Source: Pseudomonadota bacterium | GTDB lineage: Bacteria > Pseudomonadota > Gammaproteobacteria > Steroidobacterales > Steroidobacteraceae | Length of the DNA stretch: 64,000 nucleotides | Direction: 5' to 3' | NCBI GenBank assembly: GCA_025355245.1 | Contig: JANXZZ010000037.1 | Coordinates: forward strand, 1 to 64,000 | In this document: piece by piece, positions 43,413 to 51,925 of the stretch | Position numbering within the stretch: position 1 is the first letter of the stretch | Layout: the number at the start of each line of letters is the position of its first letter | Notes under the pieces: model-generated | Seen by the model: only the letters and a program-made list of their open reading frames with translations | What the model was told of the DNA's origin: nothing | The model's database searches: none | Translations under genes and position numbers: made by a program

Positions 43413-44210
43413 TCACGGCAGAACCGTGAAGCCGAAGCTTTCGAAGACGACTTTCGCGGGCGCCGCACGCAGGAAGTCGTTGAAGCGCGCGGTGTCCTTC
43501 GATGCGTTCGCTGTAAGCGCAACCGGGTAGACGATCGGGGCGTGGGAACTTTCCGGAAACAGGTCCACGATGCGGACCTGCGGATCAATCTTCGCGTCGG
43601 TCTCGTAGACGATACCGAGCGGCACTTCGCCACGGGCGACGAACATCAGGGCACTGCGGACGTTCTCCGCACGGACCAGCCGGTCCGAAATCTCGCCCCA
43701 GACGCCGAGCGAGGTCAGTGCCTCGCGCGCGTATCGACCCACTGGGACCGACTCGGGGTCCCCGGTCGCGAGCCGTTGGTCGCCGAGAGCCGCGCGCAGC
43801 GCGACGTGAGGGGCGATCCTGAGCGTAAGTTTGCTGTCGGCCGGTGCGACCAGCGCCAGCCGGTTGCCGAGCAAGTTGTGCCGGCTGGCCCGCTGGATGA
43901 GGCCGCGCCGCTCGAGATAGTCCATCCACTCGACGTCCGCGGACACGAAAATATCGGCGGGCGAACCGGCTTCGATCTGGCGGGCGAGCGCGGAACTCGC
44001 GGCGAAGGAGAGCTTGACTGGAATTCCCGTGTCCTTGGTGAAGTCGGCGCCCAGCCGTCGTAGCGAGTCGGTCAGCGAGGCGGCGCCGTACACGGTGATC
44101 GACGGCGGCGCATCGGCCGCGCTCGTGGCAGCAAACAAAAAGAGAGCCGCGAGCATGCCGGAAAGTCGTCCGCCGAGCGCCGCGCGTGCTAGTTTTTTCG
44201 TTATATCCAT
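43413..44210 (-). CDS. modA: Molybdate ABC transporter substrate-binding protein (orphan)
   Basis: 265 residues from ATG 44210. Signal peptide MLAALFLFAATSA-type, then ITVYGAASLTDSLRRLG (start of the ModA fold with the oxyanion-binding Ser), KLSFAASSALARQIEAGSPADIFVSAD (second anion-binding segment, quoted in part), and GIVYETDAKI (Tyr of the site). ModA delivers molybdate or tungstate to ModBC. No modB or modC is adjacent, so the permease must be elsewhere or the protein has another role. A weak ModE-box-like pair, CGTTATAT and ACATATCG, straddles the start codon at 44199-44222. Confidence 0.87.
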   Translation of the reverse strand: MDITKKLARAALGGRLSGMLAALFLFAATSAADAPPSITVYGAASLTDSLRRLGADFTKDTGIPVKLSFAASSALARQIEAGSPADIFVSADVEWMDYLERRGLIQRASRHNLLGNRLALVAPADSKLTLRIAPHVALRAALGDQRLATGDPESVPVGRYAREALTSLGVWGEISDRLVRAENVRSALMFVARGEVPLGIVYETDAKIDPQVRIVDLFPESSHAPIVYPVALTANASKDTARFNDFLRAAPAKVVFESFGFTVLP

Positions 44211-44471
44211 CCGAACATATCGTCGGCGAGATCGGCTTGGAGCGCAAGCCCGCCCGCCGCTGGCGGCAACGCCCGATCCACCAAGACCGAGCCCCTGCAC
44301 GGCGCGTTGTGGCCCCGGCGTGACGCCGGAACCCGCGCACCAAGGGTTTGCGGGATACCGGCGACGGGCGCGCCCGGCCGGTCACGGCCGCGCCTTCGCA
44401 GCGTTCCGGCGCTGACCGGCGACTTTCGCGGAGAACGCCGGTCGGGCTCTTCACCGAATATCAGCACGCGC

Positions 44472-45932
44472 CTATTTACGTGCTTTCGCGAGCGCCGCGC
44501 GAACTCCCGCCCCATAGGCGCCGTCGGCGCGCGCAAAATGCGCGAGTTGCCGTTCGCGGATCTCGGTCGACACGCCAGCCATGGCGCCCGCGATGTTGTG
44601 GACCAGGTTGCCCTGCTGCGACGCCGACAGGATCCGATAGAGATTGCCGGCCTGCGTGACATCGTCGTCCGTCGCGCGGGAATCGTATCGCCCTGCAACT
44701 CCGTCGAGGGTCCAGCCCGGGTCGCCGTGACCGAATCCGCGCGGTGACGTCCCTTGCGCGTTCACGGCCGCGTAGTTTGTGGACGCGCCACCGTTTGCAA
44801 ATGCCATGGCGCCATCGCGCTGCTGGTGATGAACCGGGCAGCGAGGCCTGTTGACCGGCAACTGCTGATGGTTGGTGCCTACCCTGTAAAGCTGCGCGTC
44901 GTGATACGCGAAGAGCCGGCCCTGCAGCATCTTGTCGGGACTAAGGCCGAGCCCGGGAACGACGTTCGCGGGAGAGAACGCCACCTGTTCTACGTCGCCG
45001 TGGTAGTTGTCCGGGTTCCGATTTAGTTCCAGTTGTCCGACGGGGAGCCGCGGAAAATCGGCGTGTGGCCAGACCTTGGTGAGATCGAACGCACTCCAGT
45101 TCGTGCGAGTTTCCCACGCCAGGCGCTCTTCCTCACGCATGACCTGCACCGAGACGTTCCACCGCGGGAACTCTCCGCGGGCGATCGCCGCGAACAGGTC
45201 CCGCTGCGCGTAATCCGGATCCGCACCGGCGAGACGAACAGCCTCCGCCGCCGACAGATTCTTGACGCCCTGCTGGGTTTTCAAGTGCCACTTCACCCAC
45301 ACACGCTCGCCGCGCGCGCTGATCAGGCTGAAGGTGTGACCTCCGAACCCATCCATATGGCGGTAGCCGTCGGGGGTACCGCGATCGGAGAAGAGCATCG
45401 TGACCTGATGCAGCGATTCGGGAGCGCGCGACCAGAAGTCCCACATCATCCTCGGCGACTTCAGATTGGTCTGCGGGTCGCGCTTCTGGGTGTGCACGAA
45501 ATCCGGAAACTTGATCGGGTCCTTGATGAAGAACATCGGCGTGTTATTGCCGACAAGATCCCAGTTGCCCTCGTCCGTGTAGAAGCGGACGGCGAAGCCA
45601 CGCGGATCGCGCTCGGTGTCCGCCGAGCCCCGCTCGCCGCCGACCGTCGAAAAGCGCGCGAAGGTCGGAGTCTGCTTGCCGACTGCGCCGAAGAGACCGG
45701 CCTTGGTATAGGCCGAGATATCGTGGGTGACAGTGAAGATGCCGAAGGCGCCGGAGCCTTTGGCGTGAACGACGCGTTCGGGAATCCGCTCGCGATTGAA
45801 ATGCTGGAGCTTCTCGATCAGGTGCGCGTCCTGAAGGAGCAGGGGGCCCGTGCGACCCGCGCTCAGGCTGTTCTGGTTGTCGGCAACCGGGATACCCGAG
45901 GCTGTCGTCAGTTGCGTCGCCTTGTCGTCCAT
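44472..45932 (-). CDS. katA: Monofunctional haem catalase (small-subunit, clade 3)
   Basis: 486 residues from ATG 45932 (GGAGAAC upstream), the length of small-subunit catalases. It disproportionates hydrogen peroxide in the cytoplasm. Seen: the distal catalytic His in RVVHAKGSGAFG, Asn in VGNNTPMFFIKDP, FARFSTVGGERGS near the start, and the haem-ligand Tyr in LFAYHDAQLYRVG. No large C-terminal flavodoxin-like domain is present. A half OxyR-type motif lies upstream at 46044-46058. It stands alone; ModA lies after it on the same strand with ~260 bases between. Confidence 0.94.
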   Translation of the reverse strand: MDDKATQLTTASGIPVADNQNSLSAGRTGPLLLQDAHLIEKLQHFNRERIPERVVHAKGSGAFGIFTVTHDISAYTKAGLFGAVGKQTPTFARFSTVGGERGSADTERDPRGFAVRFYTDEGNWDLVGNNTPMFFIKDPIKFPDFVHTQKRDPQTNLKSPRMMWDFWSRAPESLHQVTMLFSDRGTPDGYRHMDGFGGHTFSLISARGERVWVKWHLKTQQGVKNLSAAEAVRLAGADPDYAQRDLFAAIARGEFPRWNVSVQVMREEERLAWETRTNWSAFDLTKVWPHADFPRLPVGQLELNRNPDNYHGDVEQVAFSPANVVPGLGLSPDKMLQGRLFAYHDAQLYRVGTNHQQLPVNRPRCPVHHQQRDGAMAFANGGASTNYAAVNAQGTSPRGFGHGDPGWTLDGVAGRYDSRATDDDVTQAGNLYRILSASQQGNLVHNIAGAMAGVSTEIRERQLAHFARADGAYGAGVRAALAKARK

Positions 45933-46021
45933 TGATGTTCTCCGCGGTTGGTAGTGGCAGGTGCCGATCGCGCATGCCGCGCGGTGAGGCTTACTGTGGC
46001 GAGCGACGACTGATAGATCCA

Positions 46022-46058
46022 ATCGAAAGATCTTCTAGTAGCGATAGGTCCTGGCTAT
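46022..46058 (-). promoter_or_regulatory. Candidate OxyR-type site upstream of catalase
   Basis: ATAG (46044-46047), seven bases, then CTAT (46055-46058) match one half of the OxyR pattern of four tetramers spaced by seven. The next tetramers leftward, TTCT (46033-46036) and ATCG (46022-46025), match 2 and 3 of 4 positions. The location, about 110 bases before the catalase start, is suitable for peroxide control, but OxyR sites are degenerate and a chance match is possible. Confidence 0.35.
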
Positions 46059-46277
46059 TGATACGACCGACAAACGGTGTCTCGCCGGCGACGGCGCCGC
46101 CGTTGCACCGGGACTCGACGCCCGGGCCTCGCACTGGCCGCATTCTCGCGAGGCTCCGGTGAACCGGGTCGCCTCCGAAGCGGACTCCGTAGCTGTTGAC
46201 GGCGTCGCCCATGCCCGTCATCGTCACCCGTCCCGGCGGCAGCCCCGCCCGAGCCGCGACGCGGCGTTGGAGGCCGA

Positions 46278-46883
46278 GTGAAGAAGCAATCGCGCCCGGC
46301 GCGGACGCGCGTGAGCCGACGATCCGCCGAGGATGCGGTGCGGACGTTGCTGCGTTGGGCAGGAGAGGATCCCGAGCGCGAGGGGCTCCGCGACACACCC
46401 AAGCGCGTCGTGGACGCCTACGGCGACTGGTTCTCCGGCTACGCCATCGACCCGGCGGCGTACTTGCGGCGCACCTTCGAAGAGGTTGCGGGGTACGACG
46501 AGCTGATCGTGCTCCGCAACATCGAGTTCGAATCGCACTGCGAACATCACATGGCGCCGATCATCGGCCGCGCTCACGTCGGCTATCTGCCGACGAACAA
46601 GATCGTCGGCATCAGCAAGCTTGCCCGCGTCGTCGACGGTTACGGTCGCCGATTCCAGGTGCAGGAGAAACTGACCGCGGAAATCGCGCGTTGCATCAGT
46701 GACGTACTTAAGCCCCGCGGTGTCGGCGTCGTGGTCGAGGGTGTGCACCAGTGCATGACGACGCGCGGGGTCCACAAGGCGCGCGTCTCGATGGTCACCA
46801 GCAAGATGCTGGGCGTGTTCCGCGAGGACGCGCGGACGCGCGCCGAGTTCTTGCGCTTCGTCGGCATCGAAGGCATGACCTGA
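46278..46883 (+). CDS. folE: GTP cyclohydrolase I
   Basis: 201 residues from GTG 46278 (GGAGG five bases upstream). It makes dihydroneopterin triphosphate, the first step of folate and pterin synthesis. Zinc ligands and catalytic residues are in [19 protein letters not shown], quoted here in its key part CEHH; the third ligand Cys is in [25 protein letters not shown] and [20 protein letters not shown] complete the family signature. It stands alone before the cobalamin riboswitch. Probably housekeeping. Confidence 0.96.
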   Translation: MKKQSRPARTRVSRRSAEDAVRTLLRWAGEDPEREGLRDTPKRVVDAYGDWFSGYAIDPAAYLRRTFEEVAGYDELIVLRNIEFESHCEHHMAPIIGRAHVGYLPTNKIVGISKLARVVDGYGRRFQVQEKLTAEIARCISDVLKPRGVGVVVEGVHQCMTTRGVHKARVSMVTSKMLGVFREDARTRAEFLRFVGIEGMT

Positions 46884-46990
46884 GGCCGACAGAAGGCGCG
46901 TCCAGCGCAGAGCGTACTCATCGCTCAAGGCCTCCTCGCCCCATACGGTCCCGTTGACCGGCCCGGCGAATTGAGGCAACGTAACGAATC

Positions 46991-47156
46991 ACGGCAAGTT
47001 CCCCTCACGGGGATTCAAAGGGAACTCGGGTTAAAGACCCGGGCTGCCCCCGCAACTGTAAGCGGTGTGCCCAGCATCGAAGACCACTGGATCAGTCGGA
47101 TCCGGGAAGGTGATGCAAGGGGACCCAGCCGCAAGCCAGGAGACCTGCTTGCCGTG
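46991..47156 (+). ncRNA. Cobalamin (B12) riboswitch
   Basis: The closing stem P1 pairs ACGGCAAG (46991-46998) with CTTGCCGT (47148-47155) perfectly. Between them are the conserved elements in order: AAAGGGAA (47017-47024), GCCCCCGCAACTGTAA (47045-47060), GACCACTGG (47082-47090), GGGAAGG (47104-47110) and the B12 box AGCCAGGAGACCTGC (47134-47148). It lies 174 bases before the btuB start, the standard arrangement for B12-repressed cobalamin receptors. Confidence 0.96.
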
Positions 47157-47329
47157 GTCGTCCATCGAACAGCCGGGGCGCGCTGTGCGAGCGGGAATAC
47201 CCGAGAGGCGACGGAGAGTTGGGCCGCGTGTGTGCGCGGGCCTGCGATGCCGTTCCCGTGTCCGGGATATGCTCGCACGCCCGGGAGCCGCGCGGTCCGT
47301 GGATCGTCGTCTCAATCGGGAGTGAACTC

Positions 47330-49279
47330 GTGATCAACCGGACTGGGTCCGTCGCGGCTGCGACGGCATTGTGCTTCGTTTCATTCTTGGCATGGGCGCA
47401 GACGCCGAGCGCCCCCTCACCGCAGGGGTCCCTGGAAGATGTCGTCGTCGTCGCCAATCGCATGGCGGAACCGGCTTCGAAGGTCGGCAGTTCTGTAACC
47501 GTCATTACGGGCGAGGACATCAAGGCGAGCCAGGCGATCGTCGTGTCCGACCTCCTGGCCACCACGCCCGGGCTCTCCGTCGTCCGCAACGGCGGTGTCG
47601 GGCAACCGACATCGGTGTTCATCCGTGGCGCCGAGAGTGCGCAGACTGTCGTGCTAATCGACGGCGTCGCGTTCAACGATCCCTCCTCCCCCGCTTCCGG
47701 CTACGACTTCGGGAGCCTGCTGACGGGCGACATCGCCCGCATCGAAGTCCTGCGCGGGGCACAGTCGACGCTGTACGGCAGCCAGGCAATCGGCGGCGTC
47801 ATCAGCATCGCGACGGCGGATCCGACCGGCGCATTCGGGGGGGGCATCACCGCCGAGGGCGGTTCGCGCGGCTCGGACTATGTCGCTGGACACCTGGGCG
47901 GCAAGAGCGAGGATGTTTCCTGGCAGCTCGCCGGGAACTACCTGCGCACCGACGGCATCTCGGCGTTCGACAAGAGCTTCGGCGGCACCGAGCTCGACGG
48001 CGCAAAAATCGGCGGGCTCTCCGGCCGCTTGCGCTACGACTTCAGCCCGGACGTGCAACTGGACCTGCGCGGCTACTATTCGCATGCGCGCACCGACCTC
48101 GACGGCTACCAGCCGCCGACCTACGCCTTTGGCGATGACAGCGAGTACGCCTACACGACCCAATCTGCCGAGTACGCGGGCCTCAATTTCAAGAGCCTCG
48201 ACGGACAGCTCAGCAATCGGGTCGCTTTTCAGTACACCGACTCGTACCGCAAGAACTTCGACCCGAACACGGGTCCGATCACCGAGACGTTCTACGGTAT
48301 CGGCCAGAACAAGCGCGTCGAGTACCAGGGAACCTGGAAGCCGGTTTCCGGTATGCAGGCGGTATTCGGACTGCAGCGCGAGCGGGCCAGCATCGACACC
48401 GACACGCCGGCCTTCGACTTCGTACCCGCGCCGCTCGAAAGCCACGCGACGATCGACAGCGCCTACCTCGAGCTCGAGGACGAGCTCGTGCCCGGACTGA
48501 CGGCGACGGCGGGAGGCCGCTACGACAAACACGACGTGTTCGGCAGCCATACAACCGGCCAGGGCGCGCTGGCGTGGGCGCTCAATGACGGCACGACGAT
48601 CCTGCGCGCGAGCATCGGGCAGGGGTTCAAGGCTCCCGCGCTCTACCAGCTCTTCAGTGCCTACGGAAACCTTGCGCTCGTGCCGGAGGAAGCGACCAGC
48701 TGGGACGCGGGAGTCGAGCAGCGCGCACTTGGCGGGAAGTTCGTGGCGTCGGCGACCTATTTCAATCGCGACAGCCGCAACCTGATCGGCTTCTTCGACT
48801 GCTTCACTCCGGGCCCGCTGTGCGCGACGGAGCCCTTCGGCTACTACGCGAACATTGCCCGCGCCGCCGCGCACGGCGTTGAATTGCTCGCCTCGTTCGC
48901 GCCGGATGCGAGCCTGAAGCTTTCGGCGAACTACACCTACACGGATGCGGAAGACCGCTCACCCGGAGCTTCGACGTTCGGCAACGAGTTGCCGCGTCGG
49001 CCGAAGTCGAGCGCAAACGCCTCGTTGGCGTACCTGTGGCCCGGCAACCTCAGCACCGTCGTCGCGCTGCGCTACTCGGGTGCGGCGTTCGACGACGCGG
49101 CGAACACGATCGTGCTCGCGAGCTACACCATTCTCGACCTGCGGGTGTCGTACCCGCTATCGACGCACCTCGAGGCTTACGGTCGTCTCGAGAATGCGAC
49201 CGACAAGCACTACGAGACGGCCTACCAGTACGGCACCGACGGGCGCGGCGTGTTCGTTGGGCTGCGGGCGACGTTTTAG
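47330..49279 (+). CDS. btuB: TonB-dependent vitamin B12 receptor
   Basis: 649 residues from GTG 47330 (GGGAG seven bases upstream). Signal peptide ALCFVSFLAWAQ, then the TonB box region LEDVVVVANRM, a plug domain (~45-160; TVITGEDIKASQAIVVSDLL and ARIEVLRGAQSTLYGSQAIG quoted in part) and a 22-strand barrel ending in the aromatic GLRATF. It carries cobalamin and related corrinoids across the outer membrane using TonB energy. The riboswitch directly upstream makes the substrate call firm. No other B12 genes are adjacent. Confidence 0.94.
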   Translation: MINRTGSVAAATALCFVSFLAWAQTPSAPSPQGSLEDVVVVANRMAEPASKVGSSVTVITGEDIKASQAIVVSDLLATTPGLSVVRNGGVGQPTSVFIRGAESAQTVVLIDGVAFNDPSSPASGYDFGSLLTGDIARIEVLRGAQSTLYGSQAIGGVISIATADPTGAFGGGITAEGGSRGSDYVAGHLGGKSEDVSWQLAGNYLRTDGISAFDKSFGGTELDGAKIGGLSGRLRYDFSPDVQLDLRGYYSHARTDLDGYQPPTYAFGDDSEYAYTTQSAEYAGLNFKSLDGQLSNRVAFQYTDSYRKNFDPNTGPITETFYGIGQNKRVEYQGTWKPVSGMQAVFGLQRERASIDTDTPAFDFVPAPLESHATIDSAYLELEDELVPGLTATAGGRYDKHDVFGSHTTGQGALAWALNDGTTILRASIGQGFKAPALYQLFSAYGNLALVPEEATSWDAGVEQRALGGKFVASATYFNRDSRNLIGFFDCFTPGPLCATEPFGYYANIARAAAHGVELLASFAPDASLKLSANYTYTDAEDRSPGASTFGNELPRRPKSSANASLAYLWPGNLSTVVALRYSGAAFDDAANTIVLASYTILDLRVSYPLSTHLEAYGRLENATDKHYETAYQYGTDGRGVFVGLRATF

Positions 49280-49295
49280 GAGTCCAGTAGAATTC

Positions 49296-49328
49296 ACCGG
49301 CGGTGCGGCGCGAATCCGCGCCGCCGGT
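49296..49328. terminator. GC-rich hairpin between convergent genes
   Basis: ACCGGCGG and GCGCG on the left pair with CGCGC and CCGCCGGT on the right, with a small bulge and an AATC loop. It lies 17 bases after the btuB stop and 43 bases before the convergent stop at 49371. No T-tract follows, so termination strength is uncertain. Confidence 0.4.
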
Positions 49329-49370
49329 CGAGTTCCCGCCGGCGCCACCGCTGACCGTGGTTAGCCGTGC

Positions 49371-50027
49371 CTATCGCGCCGCGGACGCAATCGCCGGCGG
49401 ATCGACGTCGCCCCAACAGGGTGCGAGTGCCGAGGCGTTCCCATCGACCCAGAGCGCGAGCGGTGAACCGGCGTCCGCGGTCAGGTGCAGGACCGCACCG
49501 TAGCCGGTGCCCCGGAAACGCGCCTCGCCCGACCAGAGGGCATAGCGAATGACGCCGACGGGGATCTCCGAAGGATCGCCTTCGCCCGGTACCGCGATCT
49601 CGAGCCGGTCGGAGATCTCCTCGCCCATCGTGCGGATCATCCCGTCGAGCGCCGGGCATTTTCCGGAGGACGCCCAATCGATCGTGACCGGTGTGTGAGT
49701 TCGATCGGCATCGTTGCCGGTCGCGCGGCGCGCGATCCAGTAGCTCTCGCGACGGCGAGCGTCGCCCTCCGCGACCTCGCGGTACATCACGTAAAACGTG
49801 ACGATCGTCCACTCGCGGGCCGGAATCTGGCGGACCGAAAAACCCGCGAATGGCACCTGCCTTGCGCCGGCCTCGTCGGTCACCGCAAGCGTGCGGGACG
49901 CCGAGTCGGCGACGCCAAAACGAACGGCGGGCGGTGGGTTTCGGGGCGGCTCGGCGCCGGTCGCGGTAAGCGCGCCGAACAACAAAAGCGCGCACGCCCA
50001 GCGCGCGGGACCCGCCAGTCGTCTCAT
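49371..50027 (-). CDS. Exported protein of unknown function
   Basis: 218 residues from ATG 50027 with GGGGAGGAG upstream. Signal peptide ACALLLFGALTATGA, cut before AEPPR. The mature part is mixed beta-rich, with GFSVRQIPAREWTIVTFYVMY in the middle (quoted in part) and two Cys (Cys near SSGKCPALDG and Cys in LAPCWGD) that may form a disulphide. It probably acts in the periplasm. I do not recognise a family. It converges on btuB and is followed upstream by the nickel/cobalt genes. Confidence 0.7.
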   Translation of the reverse strand: MRRLAGPARWACALLLFGALTATGAEPPRNPPPAVRFGVADSASRTLAVTDEAGARQVPFAGFSVRQIPAREWTIVTFYVMYREVAEGDARRRESYWIARRATGNDADRTHTPVTIDWASSGKCPALDGMIRTMGEEISDRLEIAVPGEGDPSEIPVGVIRYALWSGEARFRGTGYGAVLHLTADAGSPLALWVDGNASALAPCWGDVDPPAIASAAR

Positions 50028-50221
50028 ACGGCACTCCTCCCCGCCCCGTCCGGCGCAGTCGGCATCCGGACATCACGCTTCGTTTAGCACCGTTTGGCAG
50101 CCGTCGTCCTGTCGATTGGGTCGCGAATTCCCGACGGTCCGCGCGATTCGTCGGACAATCAGCAACTTACCGGTCGGCTCAACGCGTTGCTGCCCTGCAG
50201 CGCGATGGCACCCGGGAGGCA

Positions 50222-51922
50222 CTACGGCGCGAGAAACGCGGCCCGAAACGCGACCACGCAGAGTCCGGCGCCGACCGCCGTGATCGACGCGGCGCTCAGC
50301 ACCGGCAAGAGCGAAGGCCAGCGTGAAGCGCCGAGACGACCGCGCAAACGGTGCCGCGCGTACAGGAACGCAAGCCCGACGACCGTCAGCGTCGCGGCGA
50401 GCCCGACGCTGAAGCTCAGGACCAGCAGGATCCCGTACGCGGTCTTGTTGACCGCGACCGCGGCGAGGAGAAGCACGAGTGCGGAGGGGCACGGCACGAG
50501 GCCCCCCGAAACGCCGAGCGCCAGGAGTCCGCCCCACGAGAACGCGGTGCCGTCCGCGCCTGGCGGCAGGTGCGAGTGCGCGACCCCGCCGTGCGAATGA
50601 ACCGTGCCCGCGTGAATCGCGTGAACCGCGTGCGCCGGGTCGTGCGGCCCGCGTGAAGAAGGCTCGTGGACAAGAATGTTTGCGTGGGTGCGCGCCGAGG
50701 CGGGAGATATGCCGCGCGTCAGTACGAACACGCCAGCCCTCGAGGGTGCGATCGCGGCTGCGGCGCGCGCGGCATTCAGGGCATGGCGCGCGGCGCCTAG
50801 GCGCTGCACGAGCATCACGATGCCCATTCCGAGTACCAGCAGACCGGACACCACGCTCAAGGCGGGTACGAGCCGCTCCGCGGCGAGGAACTGCGACGCG
50901 AGCAAGGTACCAAACCCGAGCGCGAAGACTCCGAGAGTGTGGGTGACGGTGACGGTGAGACCGAGGAACACGGCGTGCCACGGCGTACCGTGCGAGCCGA
51001 CGAGGTACGCACCCACGATCGTCTTGCCGTGGCCCGGGGACAGCGCGTGAAATGCGCCGAGCAACAACGCCGCGGCCAGAGCGAGCGCCAGCACCGCCGG
51101 CGCGACGGACCGTGCCGAGATCGCCGCCACCAGCGCGCGCGTTTGTCGCTCCACCCAGGTGGGTCCCACCGCAACGCTGGCCGGAGCCGCATCGCGAGCA
51201 GGAAATGGGCGACTATCCGGTCGCGGGCCAAGCGAGGACGCTCCGGCGGGCGGCGCGCCGCGAATGAACGAGAGCCGCACGGCCCGCTCCGACAGCGGGC
51301 CGTTGTCGGGAAGGCTCTGCAGCGCCTCGGTGAGTTCGCCGGTCAGGGAATTGCTGTAGGCGTTGGTATTGAATACGGCGATCTGTGCTTCGGCTCCGAC
51401 GACGATCTCGGCCCAGCCCACGCGTCCCTGGAAATTTCGGTTGTCGAGTGCGAGCGACCGGGCGTGGCCCTCGCCGGTTCGCGTCAGCGCACCCTCGAAG
51501 TCGACATCGACGCGCAGCGAGAAGCCGCCCTGTTCGACCGGAAGGCTGCTGGTCCAGTGAGTCGCGCGCAGGGCAACCGGAACGTCGTCCACGGTCACGA
51601 TGAGCTCGCGTGCGAACTCCGCCGTCTGTCTCGCGACATGCGCGTCGCGTTCGACCTGGGTCGTCACGCCGTCACGGTTCGTATCGGCCTCGCGCAGCTC
51701 GCGCAGCGCCGGCAACTGTCCGTAGACGACCGCGTAGTGGACACGCACGGCGTCGGTTGCGACGTCAAGCTTGCAGAATTGGTTGATCGTGAAGTCGCCG
51801 AGCAGGCTCGCAACCGTGTCCGCGCGGCCCGGAGTCGACCCGAGCGTCGCGAACGCGTGCAGGCCGACGGCCAAGCCGAAGCGAATTCGACGGTGCCGAT
51901 GCGTGCCCCCGGTCACTTTCAC
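50222..51922 (-). CDS. RcnA/NicO-type nickel/cobalt exporter with EF-hand-like N-terminal domain
   Basis: 566 residues from GTG 51922, only three bases after the NiCoT gene stop. The N-terminal half (~35-240) is a periplasmic domain with an EF-hand-like DTNRDGVTTQVE. The C-terminal half has the NicO membrane core: SPGHGKTIVGAYLVG, a His-rich loop with HSHGGVAHSHLPPG and several earlier HxxH pairs (~430-470), and VSGGLVPCPSALVLLLAAVA. RcnA/NicO proteins pump out Ni(II) and Co(II). The His loop would collect metal. The added EF-hand-like domain resembles HupE/UreJ N-domains. It is paired with an importer, which is unusual. Confidence 0.82.
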   Translation of the reverse strand: MKVTGGTHRHRRIRFGLAVGLHAFATLGSTPGRADTVASLLGDFTINQFCKLDVATDAVRVHYAVVYGQLPALRELREADTNRDGVTTQVERDAHVARQTAEFARELIVTVDDVPVALRATHWTSSLPVEQGGFSLRVDVDFEGALTRTGEGHARSLALDNRNFQGRVGWAEIVVGAEAQIAVFNTNAYSNSLTGELTEALQSLPDNGPLSERAVRLSFIRGAPPAGASSLGPRPDSRPFPARDAAPASVAVGPTWVERQTRALVAAISARSVAPAVLALALAAALLLGAFHALSPGHGKTIVGAYLVGSHGTPWHAVFLGLTVTVTHTLGVFALGFGTLLASQFLAAERLVPALSVVSGLLVLGMGIVMLVQRLGAARHALNAARAAAAIAPSRAGVFVLTRGISPASARTHANILVHEPSSRGPHDPAHAVHAIHAGTVHSHGGVAHSHLPPGADGTAFSWGGLLALGVSGGLVPCPSALVLLLAAVAVNKTAYGILLVLSFSVGLAATLTVVGLAFLYARHRLRGRLGASRWPSLLPVLSAASITAVGAGLCVVAFRAAFLAP

Positions 51923-51925
51923 GCC

